NCBI GenBank assembly: GCA_019096065.1
Contig: JAGUCH010000002.1
Span: forward strand, 1,686,501-1,750,500
Reading direction: 5' to 3'
Origin: Paracyclopina nana
Lineage: Eukaryota; Arthropoda; Copepoda; Cyclopoida; Cyclopettidae
Length of the DNA stretch: 64,000 nucleotides
The notes under the pieces were generated by a model. The model did no database searches. It was not told the DNA's origin and saw only the letters and a list, made by a program, of their open reading frames with translations. Made by a program: the position numbers and the translations under genes. The stretch's first letter is position 1. Each line of letters begins with the position of its first letter. Below, piece after piece: positions 52,501 to 64,000 of this stretch.

Positions 52501-55500
52501 CTTTTTGGCTTCAGACACAATCTCACACATACAATGTGTCAGCTGCGCACTTATATGCTCTTGCCTAAGCTGTAATGCAACTATGATGGCATGGCTTTCT
52601 CCATCATAATTTCAAACCTGGGCGCGGTTTTTCAAATAGAGAAAAGAGACTTACAGTGAATTCTGATGCGTTTGGTGTGGAAGATGAGGCTGAGGCTGCT
52701 GCGGCATTTTTCTTGCTCTGCAATGTCAAGAAGGAGAAAAAAAATTCGTCAAACGAGGAGAGAAGAAAAGCAGATCTTGTGATGTTTGGTCACGTCCCGA
52801 GCTTCATCTGATTCGATGGAAGGGATTATTTCGGTCCATTATTTGCTTACAATGTTGCTTTACATGATTTTCAGAGCAAATACTGGCATGCTAAAGCCTT
52901 TGGTCAAACAAGTTTACTATAAAAAAATCCCCAACAAAGAAGCAGAATTCCGCTTTAAAATACATGCAGCCATGATTCTCACCTGTCGGCCCTGAAAAAA
53001 AGAGAGAAAAATCACATTAGAAATCAGTTTTTTTAGTTTGTCTTTGTTGCGATTTGAGAATTCGCCGCCCAAAAAAAGGAGGAAAAAAATTGCTTTCACA
53101 TGAAAGGACAAAGGAAACAAAGAGAAGAAGAAAATGGCTAGGCATCCCTTTATATGGAAGTTCTTTGTTGGAAGATCTCCATTTAAAAAGAAAAAAAAAG
53201 ACTTTTTAAACGGGAGGAAAAAATTAAGAAAAACGCCAGCTCTATCGAAGCAAGCGGCTCTGTTTAATTGAAGCATTTGACTTTTTATGGGAAGCCAGAC
53301 AAGGTTGATCACCCACGAACCAATCGGATGCCTAGGGGCAAATTCGACACGGACTTTTTACGAGTGCAGAAATGACCCTGGGCAAATTGGATGGATGCTC
53401 ATAAATGTGAAAGCAGTTGAAGGTTCTCAAGGACACCGTGGAAAAAACGTTCTCATCTCCATCAAGCTAAGCAAAGCTTTGCTTTAAATAACAATTAACA
53501 GATCCAAGGCTCAAAAGAGGCTGCGTTCTTCACCTTGCTAGCTTTTAAGCAAGGTGGACTCGAACTCGCTGAATCGGCCTCGAATTTGGCGTGGACATTA
53601 GCTGGGCTATCCTCATGATCTCTGCCAAATTTGGCGCCAATCGGCTCGGTAATCATTGAGATACGAGCCTTTGAAAGTGTCTTGCTTAGCGCAGCGTTGC
53701 TTATCTTGTTGAGCATGAGAACGAGCTAAGAATTTCCTCTTACCGCTCCTTTTCCGCGTCCTTTGGGCTGCTGAGTTCCAGCTCCGCGTGGCTGCAAAAT
53801 TAAACAAATCAAGGATGAATCATCAACGCATTTCCACAGTATAATAAGATTGATTGATGCAGACAAATAGCGCGCGCGCGCGCAGAATAATTCCGAAGGA
53901 GATTAATGGACCGAGATTACCAACTAATTGATGAACAGTAATAGCAGTACAGGTGCTATTTTTCCTACGTTCGCTGCAGCTATTGATGATGGCGAGCTTT
54001 CACCACCATTTTTCATTTGGCAGCCTTTAATGAAGTGCTGAGATGCTAATCTTGATTTAACGACATCTGCGCAGCTGAGCTCAATGATTTAACGAAAAAA
54101 AGCATTTCAGCCGATTTTTGGAAACGTTCAGCTCCTATTTTTTTATGGTCGGCATTTTGGCAAAATATCAGTGGGTGAAAATTGGCTCAAAGCGCAAAAT
54201 GTGGAAAAAGTCGGGTGAAACGAGTTAGAATTTGCTTTTTTCAGCGATATCTGTCTAAAATATGGCGTATTTTGTGTGTACGGCTTCGTTCACCTGCTTG
54301 CAGCTTTTAGGGGTCGATATTTTGGCAAACTATCGATTAGCGAAAAATAAATCAAATTTGCAAAAAAAACCACTGCATTTGTGCTCATGCCAATTTGGCC
54401 GAAAAACTGCTAAAAGAGCCGAAACTGCATTTGCTTAACTTCATTCAATCAGGGCCTTAATTTTCGCATGAATTCGACCTTGGCCCACTATCTTCAAACA
54501 GCTGATGGCTCGTGTAAAACTGTGTCACCCCCTCACCGTACAACTCTCATAATAATAATGTACCCCCTTTAAACACATTAGCAGTTATATGTAGTTGGTG
54601 GGGGAAATGCATCCCAACGACTGACTAGTACTACATTGATTTTTTGTTGTCAAAATGTGGGGTGGCTCCCCCTTCTACGTACATCTAGCCTGCTGGCCAC
54701 CTGTTCCCCCTCCCTCTATGCAGCAGCAGTAAACCCCCTTTGGCACCCCCTACTCCTCGTCAGGGTCAAGGTTTTTATGGGAAAATTCAGCCTAGGGTGG
54801 GAATCCCCCATTCAACTTCGGGGGTGGCTCGTGCTCCTCATTTTGCCCCCAAAACGAGGCAAGGGTCAAACGCATAATGGTCAAAAGCACAGTGGGGGCA
54901 CACAATGGATTTTCGCCACCCAAGAAGGAGATTTTGACGCCTACAAAAGTATTTCTTTTTTCTCTCTCCAAGATAAGAGATCTGGCATTTTTCAGTCCCC
55001 TTGAGAGATGGATGCCATGTGCTTATTTCGCCGCTGAAATCAGAGCTTTTTTCGAACTTCAGTAACAAAAAAAGAACGGCTGCCATTAAGCGAGAATTAC
55101 ATGAAAAAACGGGCACTTTAGAATTCAGCAAGGTATGAGGCTTTGCAGCTAATCCTTGGTGGTAATGTAAAATTGGATGTGAGCTAAAAGTGCGTGAAAA
55201 GTTCGTGTAAAGCAATGGCGGCTGCATCTGCTAAACTTTGCAGCTGAACTTTTCGAATTAACGAATTCATGAGAGCTCGCTGAGTTTGGCTCTGCGTTAG
55301 CTGCTCTGTTCAGACTCACATGTGTGAACCCAAGCCTCGCTTAGCTCTAGCACAGAAACATCTAATTGGAAATCCGGCTTTCATGCGCAAAAAAGAGCGT
55401 TCAAACGTTTTTTCGTCTTCACCAAAGCATCAACTAAAGCGCGGCTCAAATTTCACTTTAGGCTAGAAAAAGGTAGTCAGCTGTTTGTTATGATTCTTTA

Positions 55501-58500
55501 AGTATTGAGTTTTTTGCAGTTTAGCGACATAAATTAGTTTATCAGTATTCTAAGTATATTTGAAAATATCTACTGACCCTGATTTTTTTTTTTTTTTGAG
55601 TCAGCTGACATAGTGACATGTCAGCTGTTTGTTATGATTTCAAAAAAGCTCAGAGTTTTCGCTTTTTTCACGCTAAAAAAGTGTATACTGAAAGTTTTGC
55701 TAGTTTGAGCTGACCAACGGCTTTTTTTCTATTTACATGTCATGTCAGCTGTTTGTTATGATTGCTACAGTTTTACTGCTGGAAGTATTGAATTTTTGCG
55801 CTGGTCCAACAGATGTTTCAGGGGGAAATTCGAGCCTGATTACGGCTGTTTTTTCTACTTGTCATGTCCACATATGTGCTCTGGAATTTGAGAGAGTGAT
55901 TTTTGAAATAATTATCACCAGCCGAAGACTTTTTTTCGGGAAAGCACATTTAAAATTCTGTAGCAGCGTGTACTACTGTATAGATTTTTTGTTAGTTAGT
56001 CATTGAGGCTGTATAGTAGTATTAGTGTATACAGCGCACTGCAGCAGTGCAATCTCAAATTGGGGGTGAATCATCCATTTCCAGCCTTTCTATTGGTCCA
56101 GACTGGGGAAAGCTGCTACAACACTAGAGCATAGCTGGAAAATACAGAGTGTCACACGCAAAGTTGGATCAATAATTAGGCCATGCTCCTCAAAAGCATC
56201 ATCTCATTAGCTTATTATGCGAGGATAAAAACACTCGACTTTATGATGCTGAATTTTGAGGGTGTTTCAGCAAAGCTGGACACTCTGTACTTGTCTTGGC
56301 AGCTTGAGCAGAAGTTGTTCAACCCTGGATAGCAGAAGAAAGTTGCTGCAGACAGCAGCAGCAGCAAATTCCTCTTGGATGTCTGATCAATAAATTTTAT
56401 GAGACTCTCTAGCTCTCGTTTCCAGTATTAAGTAAATTATGATTTGTCAGCAAAACAAGAGCAATTGGAAATTACAATGGAATCATAAAATTTTTTTTTA
56501 CTTACATGAAAATCAATTTATGGTTTATCTGTTTAAATCCGAATCCGCAAAAATACGATCAGCATAAATCCGCGCTGTTAAAATCCGCTCAGCTAAAATT
56601 TCATGCTTTCAATGCAATGCTTATTAGAAAAGGAATAAAAGATAGACTATTTATGCTTCTTTTTTGGGGGAAGCAACATTGATAAATTATTCGGTGAGCT
56701 ACTATGTGGAAAAATGAGAGAAGAAGTGGTTTGTTGAGTATATAGAGTAATGTTTTGGCAGCTTTTCTATGCCAAGGGCCTCCTCGTTTTCCAATTTCTT
56801 TTCCCCTCCCTCATCTTGTCAGCTTCAAGATGTCCTTCAAAAATGATGAATTAACCTTGGCAGCCTCCATCTTGAAATGAGCTTTGAGTGTAAGTTTGTG
56901 TTTCCTTGGAGGGGGAGCCGAAATATTGGTTCCCCATGGGAAAAATCGAGCATTTCTGCTTCTAAAAAACAAATGGAGACTTTCCTCAGCCATAAATCCA
57001 GAAAAAAAGCATTCGACCAATTTATGATCAACACATGGAGAGTGAAATTGAACGAAGAAAAATCCATTACTCACACTAAAAAAAATGGATGGAAAATGGA
57101 TGGAAAAAGTTGGTTTTCATGGAAAACGCATGTGTCATTTTGGCGATTTTCGTTGGAGCAACGGAAGAGGCAGGAATTATGTCCAATTATCTTTGGGGCA
57201 AACAGTTGATGGTCCTTGATTAGCCAGATGGCCAACGAAGCCACAGCAGCAAGAATTAAGCCTCCATCTCATTTTAGGATGCATGAAAAACCGAAATTTT
57301 AATGTGTCTTCCTTGGTCTTTAATTTCATGCTCAAATTGCTGCGCTGGTCTCCATTCATGAGTCGATGAATCCATTGTGTTTTCGCCCAAAAACCTCAGC
57401 AGCAGCAGCAACAGCAGAAAAGGTCAACACAGCTGGCAAAATATTGCATTTGCAGGCTGCCCCGCGAATTTTGAAACCGAGTATGCCATTTTTTTAAGAT
57501 GAAATCTCAAGTAAACGTAACTTACTATTTTTTAGAGGAAATTTCAAGCAAACCGAGCCCATAATTTTCAGGCAAAGAAAATAAAGGCAGGAAGCCCGAT
57601 CTGACTTTGAGCTCGATGTTTTGCATTAAAAAATGAGTATTATAGCTATGGCAGAATATGTTTTCTGCCAAAAGACGAAATTATGGCAGAAGCTGAAAAA
57701 GCATCATCAATTTTGAAGCAGATCTACAAGCTTTTTTGAGATTTTGCACTCTAAGAAAACCAATGAATCACCAAGAAGCAGAAATGTTTCCCGGACAAAT
57801 AACGCAAGAAAGGGGGAATCCCTTTTCAGCCCTTTCTCAAGTCGTGTCCTTGATCCCTTTCTCTCCTTTTATGTAGCTGCCTTTCTTCGCTAAAGCTGCT
57901 GATGACGTCATTTTTACGTAGGCCTGGCTAGTGCACTGCTGCATGAATTGCGCATTCGGGAAAATCCCCTAACAATTTTCCCCATTTTTTTTCCATTCGT
58001 AAAGAAGTGTGTGGTAGCATAACAAAAGAGCATGGCTGACATCTCAAGTTTCAGCCATTATTATCATTATGATCACATCTCGATTTTCAGCCTCTCTCTC
58101 TTTTCTTTCCGCGCTAAAACTATGTAAGCAGTGCATAAAAGTGCGAAATTTTCCTTGTAGCAGCTCTTACTAATCTTTGCTTCTTGCGTTATTATTGTAT
58201 GCTATAGAATTTTTCTAAAAGCTAGTCAACAAAAGCATTTTCGGGGCCATTGTGTCTGGGATGGAGCTTGACATGACATGAGCTCACCATATGCACAGTT
58301 CAACAAGCAGCGCAACACATGGGACGCTTAATTTTTGTCAAAAAAATCTGACCTCATTTTTTTGCCCGCCGCGCCAAAAAAATGGTGCTTTTTTCAAAAA
58401 TAACCATCATTTTGAGGCATTTTCCCGCCTCTATTATACACTTTACACAATTTACAAGCTGTCCTGAACCTTTTCAAAAAGCATACAATTTTTTAAAAAA

Positions 58501-61500
58501 AATTCAATTTTCTGAATTTTTCTAAATTTTTCAAAATATTCTAAATTAAGGAAAAGCTATGGTTATTTTATGAGCCTTAAGAAACTGATTCAGGCACATT
58601 TTTCGGGATAGTTAAGGATATTGGCACAAAATGCTTTTATGTTGTTGTGGCCGCTGGAGAATTGTCGAAGTAAATTCCAACCCCCATGCATGCGAGCTAC
58701 TGAGCAGTGTTGCCCATTGTGTGTGTGTCCTGGGAATAAACGCCTTGTGTTCTTTTGGTTTTGCTAAGCATTAGTGTTTTATGCACAGCGAGCCAATTGA
58801 CCAAAAAATGGCCAGATCGCTGGAATGGGGGTTGATTTTGCACAAACACGCGAACCTAGCCACCAGAAACATCCGGTGTGTGTTACTTTTGTGAGTAAAA
58901 AATCCACTGCTGTCATTTTCGGAGAAAATTACATTCGGAGACATTATTTCCATGTCGATTTACGAGCCTTGATGTAAGTTTGGCAGGGCTGTAACAGCTG
59001 TTTATGTAGTATGTAAAAATCCAGGGGTGGAAGTAAAATCAACGACTGCATTTCCTCCCCTTGAAACTGCCGAATTTTTAAATGACTTTTTTCGGCCATT
59101 TCCCAAAGTGCAGAAATCAAGCATATTTTTCTTTAAGGATTCTTATTGCCATTTTGTGAATAATAATGCTTCTCTATTTATTATGAGAAAATCCAACCCC
59201 TTTGTCATGCAATCATCCCCGACTGGATTTTTTAGCCATGGCAAGAATTTGTTCAATCCCCCCGAGCAATTGGTCTTCCGTTTCGTCTAAAAATGGTGGT
59301 GCTCCTGTCCAGGAGGAGGAAAGTGACTCCACGTTCTAATAGCAGATTGAGAAGCATTTTCTCATTACACCATAGTAGCAGCAGTAGCCAATGTTCAATA
59401 ATTGAATAGATTAATGGACTGCACAGCATGTGGCCATGCCCATAAATCTCCAATTAGAACATCTAAATTTCCAATTGAGCATAATCGATTTTTTTCTTAC
59501 TCCTCACTAATTGCATTCGGGATTGCTCCAAATTGCAGCTATAGGCCGATTTTGAGGCCCAAAAGTGTCCTGAATACACAACAATAGAAAATAGCGATTT
59601 TCACCTACAAAATTGTGATATTAGCTAACCATTAGTAACTACTTTAAAATTGCGTAAAAAGCATCCTAGGGCGCAAACTAGATATAAAGCAGTAAAGATT
59701 CTTGAGCGGCGCACGGGTCAAACCAGTCAGCTGACCCATCGATGCAAGAAATCAAAACAATAGAGCATAACGCTTTTCTGCCAACTTCTACTACTCTCAA
59801 TAAAATCGAAATCAATTAGCCAATTAAGTCAATAGACAAAAGTATCATAACAATGATACGCCATCACGTGACATTACTGAAGAAATACTTGGGATTTCAG
59901 GGTTCACAGTTTACACAACCGTACTACTTTTTTGAGGCTGAAATATAAAAACAAGAATCAAAATAATCTCCAGACTTCTCAATTGGCGTGCCAAAAAACT
60001 TGCTCCATTGATCTTAATGATTTCTAACAGTTTAGAAAACTTGTAGCCAACACAAAACTAAAAAAATAGCTAATGCACACAAAAATTGCCCCAAGATCGA
60101 TCCTTTTTTTAATCCTTTTCTTGTTAGACGATGTAAACGATCCAAAATTCACTGCACGCGCACATCAAGGGATCTTGTAGCACTGAATTTTGAATCGACT
60201 ACTCCATAATCCCAAATGTTTCATTTTTCCGTCCGCTAGGCGTGCTAATTGCGTTTGTTATTGTTATGTTACTGTTGTGAATAGAAACTGCAGTAAATAG
60301 AAGTCATCAGCGGCGCACGGGTCTCAACGCTAGTCAGCTGACGGCGGAATCAAAACAGAAAAAAACGCTACTCACGTTCGGCTTTCGGGGCTTCTTTTCC
60401 GTCAATCTATCACATCTGCGTAGCTTGCAGATTTGGTGACTCTTGTCGTTCCTGCAGGGCGCGCATTCACCGCAATTGTCCTTCTTTTGGCAGCCCGTGC
60501 ACTCGCCGCACCTCTTGCGCTTCTTCTTCGTCGGCTTGTCGGGGTCGTCGAGCGAGGAGGGCGTGGTCTGGCCGCCGTGGGCGTGGTGGGACTTGAAGGC
60601 GTCCGCCAGCCCGGCGAGCGATTCGGGCGTGGGGTCGGTGGAGGAAATGGCGGCCACTTGGCCAGGCGTGTCCACGGAGGACTGGTCGCTCTCGCTGCCC
60701 TCCAGCGACCCCGCCCTCGCCGTCTTCTTCCGCAGCTGGGCGGCCAGGGTGGGGTGTGCCTCCACCGCGTTCAAACTGGTCACGTGGTGGTCCGAGGGCG
60801 TGGCCCCTCGGTCGGCATGATGCGTCGGGTGCGACTTGCGCGCCACGATGTGGCTCGCCGGCTGGCCCGTGATGTGGGCCGCAAGCCTGGAGGTGGGCGG
60901 GAAGTGGGGGCGTGGCTGCGCCAAGTGGTGGGCGTGGCCGTAGAGCAGCTGGTGCTGCGACTGGATATGTCTCTCGTCGAGGAACTGCTGCTGAATGGTG
61001 GGAATTTCGCGGGCCTGGACCGGGGGCGGGACTAGAGGGTAGTGGGGGTGGCCGGTGGGCGTGGCATAATGGTGGGGCGGGGGCACCTCCTGGAACTGGG
61101 ATTGGAAGGAGGGCAGCCGCTGGTCGATGTAGTGGGGGTGTGGCTGGTAGAAGGCGGTTTGCCGGTGGTGGTGTGGGTGGGGCATGGCTGCGGCGTGGGG
61201 CGGGGCCAGAACGTTGGGAGGCGGGGCCACGGTGACCGAGGTCAGCGTGGTGAACGTGGTCACTGAGGTATCAATTGAGGACGTAGTTGAGGCCGCCGAA
61301 GCGATGGAGGAGGTCGAGAGGTCGGCCTCCCAGGGCCTGTACGAGCCTTGGTTGCCGTGGCTGGACGTGACCGCGGAGCCGAGCGGGTCCGAAAAGTCCC
61401 AGGAGGCGTGGTCACCGGCGAGAAGGCGGGTCAGGCTGAGCCCCTCCCCCAGCCCGTCCAAATCCGAGTCCGACGCGCTCATTGAGGGCAAGTGGTTGAG

Positions 61501-61665
61501 ATCTGAGGTCGTGGAGGTCGCTGTTGGCGTTGCACTTGAGGAAGCTCCTGAGGAGGCTGCTGCATCCGTGGATGTTGATGTCGTCGACGAGGGTGGGGGG
61601 TAGCCCCCGATGGGCGGGTCACCTCGCGAGGCCCCGCCCCCTCCGCCTCGGCTACTTTCGTTCAT
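43579..61665 (-). CDS. TET: TET methylcytosine dioxygenase (about 1539 aa)
   Basis: Eight exons join in frame: 61665-60376, 53791-53744, 52991-52983 (9 bp), 52717-52655, 51547-51500, 48506-48113, 46403-45533 and 45475-43579. Exon 1 is Ser/Pro/His-rich and ends in a CXXC zinc finger (KRCGECTGCQ, NCGECAPCRN, SHQICKLRRC; residues ~380-425), which binds CpG DNA. Exon 6 has a polyQ run. Exons 7-8 hold the catalytic domain. Its Cys-rich part includes GPYYTHLG, RIEKARYCPREGKSTSGCP and CACQGLN..SFSFGCSWSMY. The double-stranded beta helix has the iron-binding HxD (CAHSHRD, ~1078-1080), a polyQ-containing insert, then HGSLIFECAKLELHATT and NRLQPTRIGLVFYQHKNL with the 2-oxoglutarate arginine. It oxidises 5-methylcytosine in DNA using Fe(II), 2OG and O2 in the nucleus. 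Small exons could have been missed. Confidence 0.9.
46459..47655. mobile_element. 1.2-kb TIR element with internal tandem repeats and tRNA-like core
   Basis: The ends are inverted copies: CGCCCAACCAGAATTTTA (46459-46476) and TAAAATTCTGGTTGGGCG (47638-47655), an exact 18-bp match. The left half (about 46500-47090) is a degenerate tandem array of a ~75-bp unit around the motif TTCAAGAACTATTCAGTAA and CAACTTTTCAACAATGAATA. A tRNA-like sequence lies at 47188-47260. No transposase frame is present, so it is non-autonomous. Confidence 0.65.
47188..47260 (+). repeat. tRNA-like sequence with CCA anticodon
   Basis: Reads GGTCTAGAGGCAAGGCG (D arm), GCTGGATTCCAAATC (anticodon loop TTCCAAA, CCA) and GGGTTCAAATCC (T arm, box B). 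Stem pairing is imperfect and the acceptor stem is absent. It resembles the tRNA-like copy at 39525, sharing GCGCTGGATTCC. Confidence 0.45.
47696..47882. repeat. 15-bp minisatellite
   Basis: Repeats of GCGGGGATATGCGTA with variants (GCGAA, TTTGTA) about 12 times. As the unit is divisible by three, artificial open frames of five-residue repeats appear on the plus strand. Confidence 0.75.
48507..51499 (-). other. TET intron 5
   Basis: 3-kb AT-rich intron without recognised coding exons. It has runs of AAAAATGGCC-type words near 50890-50920. Confidence 0.45.
52193..52468 (-). CDS. Possible small Lys-rich protein inside a TET intron (91 aa)
   Basis: An uninterrupted frame from ATG 52468 (METRLTLRNGKTSVKPKKEV) to a stop at 52193-52195. 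It is rich in Lys/Arg/Glu with a predicted helical region (KAIERIKNLRKQRKSRK). It lies in the TET intron between exons 4 and 5 on the same strand. It could be a nested gene, an alternative TET exon ending at the GT after RKSRK (about 52284), or chance. No family recognised. Confidence 0.3.
   Translation of the reverse strand: METRLTLRNGKTSVKPKKEVQLSDMLAEKASKAEENGVKVSFSSDKAIERIKNLRKQRKSRKVFFSEIMMEIREIGSQTPPFAKGEELQFC
53575..53727. repeat. Diverged relative of the foldback element arms
   Basis: CCAATCGGCTCGGTAATCAT, then GAGATACGAGCCTTTGAAAG, CTTGCTTAGC and GCATGAGAACGAGC parallel the right arm at about 31142-31231 (CCAATCGGCTCTGTACTTAC and so on). Clearly related but older. Confidence 0.5.
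53792..60375 (-). other. TET intron 1
   Basis: 6.6-kb first intron. It contains a MITE at 56145-56287, a solo CGTTCACCTGC terminus near 54288, three GTCAGCTGTTTGTTATGATT repeats (55478, 55621 and 55744) and repeated CAGCAGCAG runs. No exon was recognised; first introns of this size often hold enhancers. Confidence 0.45.
56145..56287. mobile_element. MITE with CAGAGTGTC termini and TA duplication
   Basis: CAGAGTGTCACACGCAAAGTTGGA at the left (56145) pairs with the right end TCCAGCTTTGCTG...GACACTCTG read in reverse (ending 56287). TA flanks both sides (56143-56144, 56288-56289). The TIRs are about 24 bp with mismatches. TA duplication and the terminal sequence point to mariner/Tc1. Confidence 0.6.
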
Positions 61666-63021
61666 CTACTCGTCATCTTCGGGGGGGAGTTTCCTCATCT
61701 GCAATTAAGGCCAATTTTATTTTTTTACACTGTTTGAATTTCGAGCGGAGCGGAGCGAGCTGCCGAAGCAACTGCTACTTTTGGTTCCAGCAAGGCAAAT
61801 TAGCATATATCCAGGATACGTAAATTGACTTTTGGGCATAGTCTGCAATAATTTAAATTGGTTAACGCCTCATAACATGGAAATGTGCGATACCCCAAAT
61901 TGGTCAAGTAATCCAAGGCGGCCGCCTAGCCAGAAAAATTTGAAAGGATTCATGGCATGTAATAATTGCGCTTGTGAGGCGAATTGCCTTATTGAGACAA
62001 ATGGTTTTTTCCAACTTGGAGCACATGGCTAGACATGACAGCTTGAACTTTGCACGCGGAACTTTGGTCTAAGAAGATCTTGTTAGACTCGGCAGCTTGG
62101 GACCGCCAGCAGCTTTCTAGAAAACAAGCTGCGCGCCTCAGCCGCTGCCGCTGCTGCTGTCTCAATGTGCAAGCCTTTTCGCCTCAATCTTACTCATATG
62201 AAGAATTCTCATCAAAAGCTTAAAAAGGCAAAGCCTTTCTTAATGGCTTTCTAAAATAAGATAAATAACAGCACGTATAATCGGGGATGACAAATGTTCA
62301 AGGGAAACACGCGCACTTACTACAAATTAATGCAAATAATAAAATCCCCAAGCAATTTCAGATGAGCTGGACCTATGGCAATGTAGTCGAAGCTGTATAA
62401 CAGGAGGAATTTGCTTTCTCTTTCGCTGCAGCAGCAGCTTCAAAAGCTTTTCAGCATTCTGGGGGTGAATGTTCTGCTATATATGAAAGCTGCCAGCAAC
62501 TGGATCAATACAACCCTCTGCTACTGCAGTGAAAGAGCCGGCTTTCTCTTACTTTCATCTTTGCCCAAGGGAAAAAAGTGGAATATTAGAAGAAAAATAT
62601 TTCTGCCCATATAGGTAAATTAAGGACATGCTTGGCTTTCAATGTCACGGCATGGCCATGATCTTGCAAAACAAATGACAGATCCATTACCACATTTATA
62701 TATACTACTAGTACACTCCCTCCTGCTATTTACAAAAAAGGGGTTGTTACTCCCCCCCAACACACACACCACTATTATATACTGTAGGTGTTTGTTGCCT
62801 CCCCTGCTGTAAGGGGAAGAAGATGCACTTGATGGTTTATTATTATAGTTTTGCGCGGAGGGGAAGGATCAATTGTCAATGACTTCGCTTGGCCTTGCTG
62901 CAAGGCCAGAAGAATGCAGATTTTGTTGGCCTTGTTGTTTCTCCCCTAGCTCACTTTTCTCCCATAGCAATGCAGGATCCCTTCTTTTTCGGCTCTCCGC
63001 AGTCTAGCCAAGTTTATCATA

Positions 63022-63089
63022 CAGGATGCGGCTCCGAAATTGCAACCGCGCTACAGCCAATTTTTCGGCTGTATCGGAGCCGCATTCTG
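63022..63089. repeat. 68-bp hairpin element
   Basis: CAGGATGCGGCTCCGA and TCGGAGCCGCATTCTG are inverted copies with one mismatch. Between them ACAGCC and GGCTGT form a second stem. It looks like a minimal MITE with CAG ends. Confidence 0.55.
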
Positions 63090-63942
63090 TTTATTAACAC
63101 TTTGTTTGCTTGCATTTTTTACTAGAAATAAAAGGCTTTGCCGAAAATACCAAAATCAAGCCAAAAGTGGCCATAATTTGAATTTTGAACCTCCCGAGCA
63201 GTTTTTCACATAATTTTCGTAATTAATGTGTGATCAATAAATGTCCATGAAAATGGAGTAAAAAAGGAGGAGGTTTTTGGTGCCGTTGGAGCAAGTTTGT
63301 TTTTGCACCTAATTATCCAGCAAAAAAAAAGCCGAGAAGTAGTACAAGCAATTGCTGAATTTTGGCTTGAATAGCTTGACATTGACAGATTAGCCATATT
63401 ACTTTGTGATTTTGGTAGTTATAGAGCAATATAACATTAACAAGGTGCTTTAAAACTCGACATGCATGCATGAAAGAGACTCAGTGGACCATAGAGATGG
63501 ATGATGCACAGTGGGGCATTCAAACTCTGCGCTTCTCAGCCTGAGATGAGCGTATTTTCAGATGATCACTCCCACAGTGAGGCTGGCATGGTCGGTCACC
63601 TGATTTTTCCTTAGACATTCATTCAAAGCTTCCTAGTTAAGGTCAATAATGCACCGGCAATGACTCAACCGAAATCCGGATGCATGCATTTTACTGCACA
63701 TAATCATGTTTGGATATCGGCTTTGGATTCCTCTTTCAAAGCTAAGCTTACAGTAAAAAATGGTGCGAGAATGACAAATTATGGCAGTGGCAAAAAAGTA
63801 GATCAAATTACTTCATTTGGAGCCTTGCAGGGTAAATAAAGCTAAAATGGCTGCTGGAAAAAATGAGCACATGGAGAGGGCATGTAAAGTCCAGGCTGTT
63901 TTGCTCAATATAATGAAATGCGATACATTCACTATACATATA

Positions 63943-64000
63943 CAGTGTGTCCGATCGAATTTAGCGCCTATCACGAAAACACTTGAGCCACCTTTCAACT
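63943..64000. mobile_element. Left end of a MITE cut by the window edge
   Basis: CAGTGTGTCCGATCGAATTT follows a TA dinucleotide, matching the mariner-like termini of the other copies. The other end is outside the window. Confidence 0.4.

Larger units (their letters stand above)
61666..64000. other. Upstream flank of TET
   Basis: Probably contains the TET promoter close to 61666; a GAGCGGAGCGGAGCGAG motif lies at 61744. Further out is AT-rich DNA with CA/TA simple repeats (62690-62780), a hairpin element (63022-63089) and the start of another MITE (from 63943). No gene seen. Confidence 0.45.

Noticed and set aside
60433..61603. Several GC-rich open frames on the plus strand
   Set aside because: They oppose TET exon 1, which is GC-rich and low in stops in all frames. 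The minus strand carries the CXXC domain.
1..64000. CRISPR array, prokaryotic operon or phage content
   Set aside because: Introns, polyadenylation signals and animal gene families throughout; no spaced direct repeats of CRISPR type were seen.

Overview
The window is animal nuclear DNA. Protein-coding genes are split into exons by canonical GT-AG introns, mostly 50-150 bp with a few of several kb. The gene families are animal ones (TET dioxygenase with CXXC domain, FAM13, MARVEL proteins, LITAF-domain proteins, C-type lectins, LNR repeats), and there is a Ty3/Gypsy element with an env-like gene. The many very short introns and a Baculo_F-like env suggest an arthropod, perhaps a crustacean or hexapod, but nothing here fixes the species. 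Exon models were built by hand from splice signals and reading-frame continuity. Every spliced model given as complete sums to a whole number of codons.

Layout, left to right. 0-4.4 kb (+): the 3' part of a membrane-anchored J-domain protein, two small four-helix membrane proteins (the first MARVEL/CMTM-like), and a secreted two-Ig protein. 4.4-7.9 kb: no gene seen, one tRNA-like repeat. 7.9-15.0 kb (+): a FAM13 homologue of nine exons with a truncated, arginine-finger-less RhoGAP region; a 2.8-kb intron holds three perfect CRE palindromes. 15.3-21.6 kb (-): a nine-exon STELLO/DUF288-type glycosyltransferase-like type II membrane protein. 23.8-31.2 kb: a long foldback element whose left arm was split by a 7.0-kb LTR retrotransposon (- strand) with apparently identical LTRs, an ATAT target duplication, a textbook gag-pol -1 frameshift site, two in-frame amber codons in pol and a frameshifted env.

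32.1-42.5 kb: a compact accessory cluster with a type II glycosyltransferase-like protein, three LITAF-domain genes, a 12-cysteine secreted peptide (-), two paralogous membrane-anchored proteins built of four LNR modules each, and between them a broken C-type-lectin gene.

43.1-61.7 kb (-): a complete TET 5-methylcytosine dioxygenase gene of eight exons (about 1539 aa), with a CXXC zinc finger in exon 1, a 9-bp microexon, and the 2OG/Fe(II) domain in the last two exons. A degenerate tandem copy of its last ~120 codons lies just past the stop. Its introns carry a 1.2-kb terminal-inverted-repeat element, a 15-bp minisatellite and several MITE-like copies. 61.7-64 kb: upstream flank of TET with small hairpin elements.

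The genes do not form an operon or one pathway. The two functional themes are a surface/secreted cluster (LNR, lectin, LITAF, Cys-rich peptide) and the large housekeeping or regulatory genes FAM13, STELLO-like and TET, with four or more families of short inverted-repeat elements scattered in introns and spacers.
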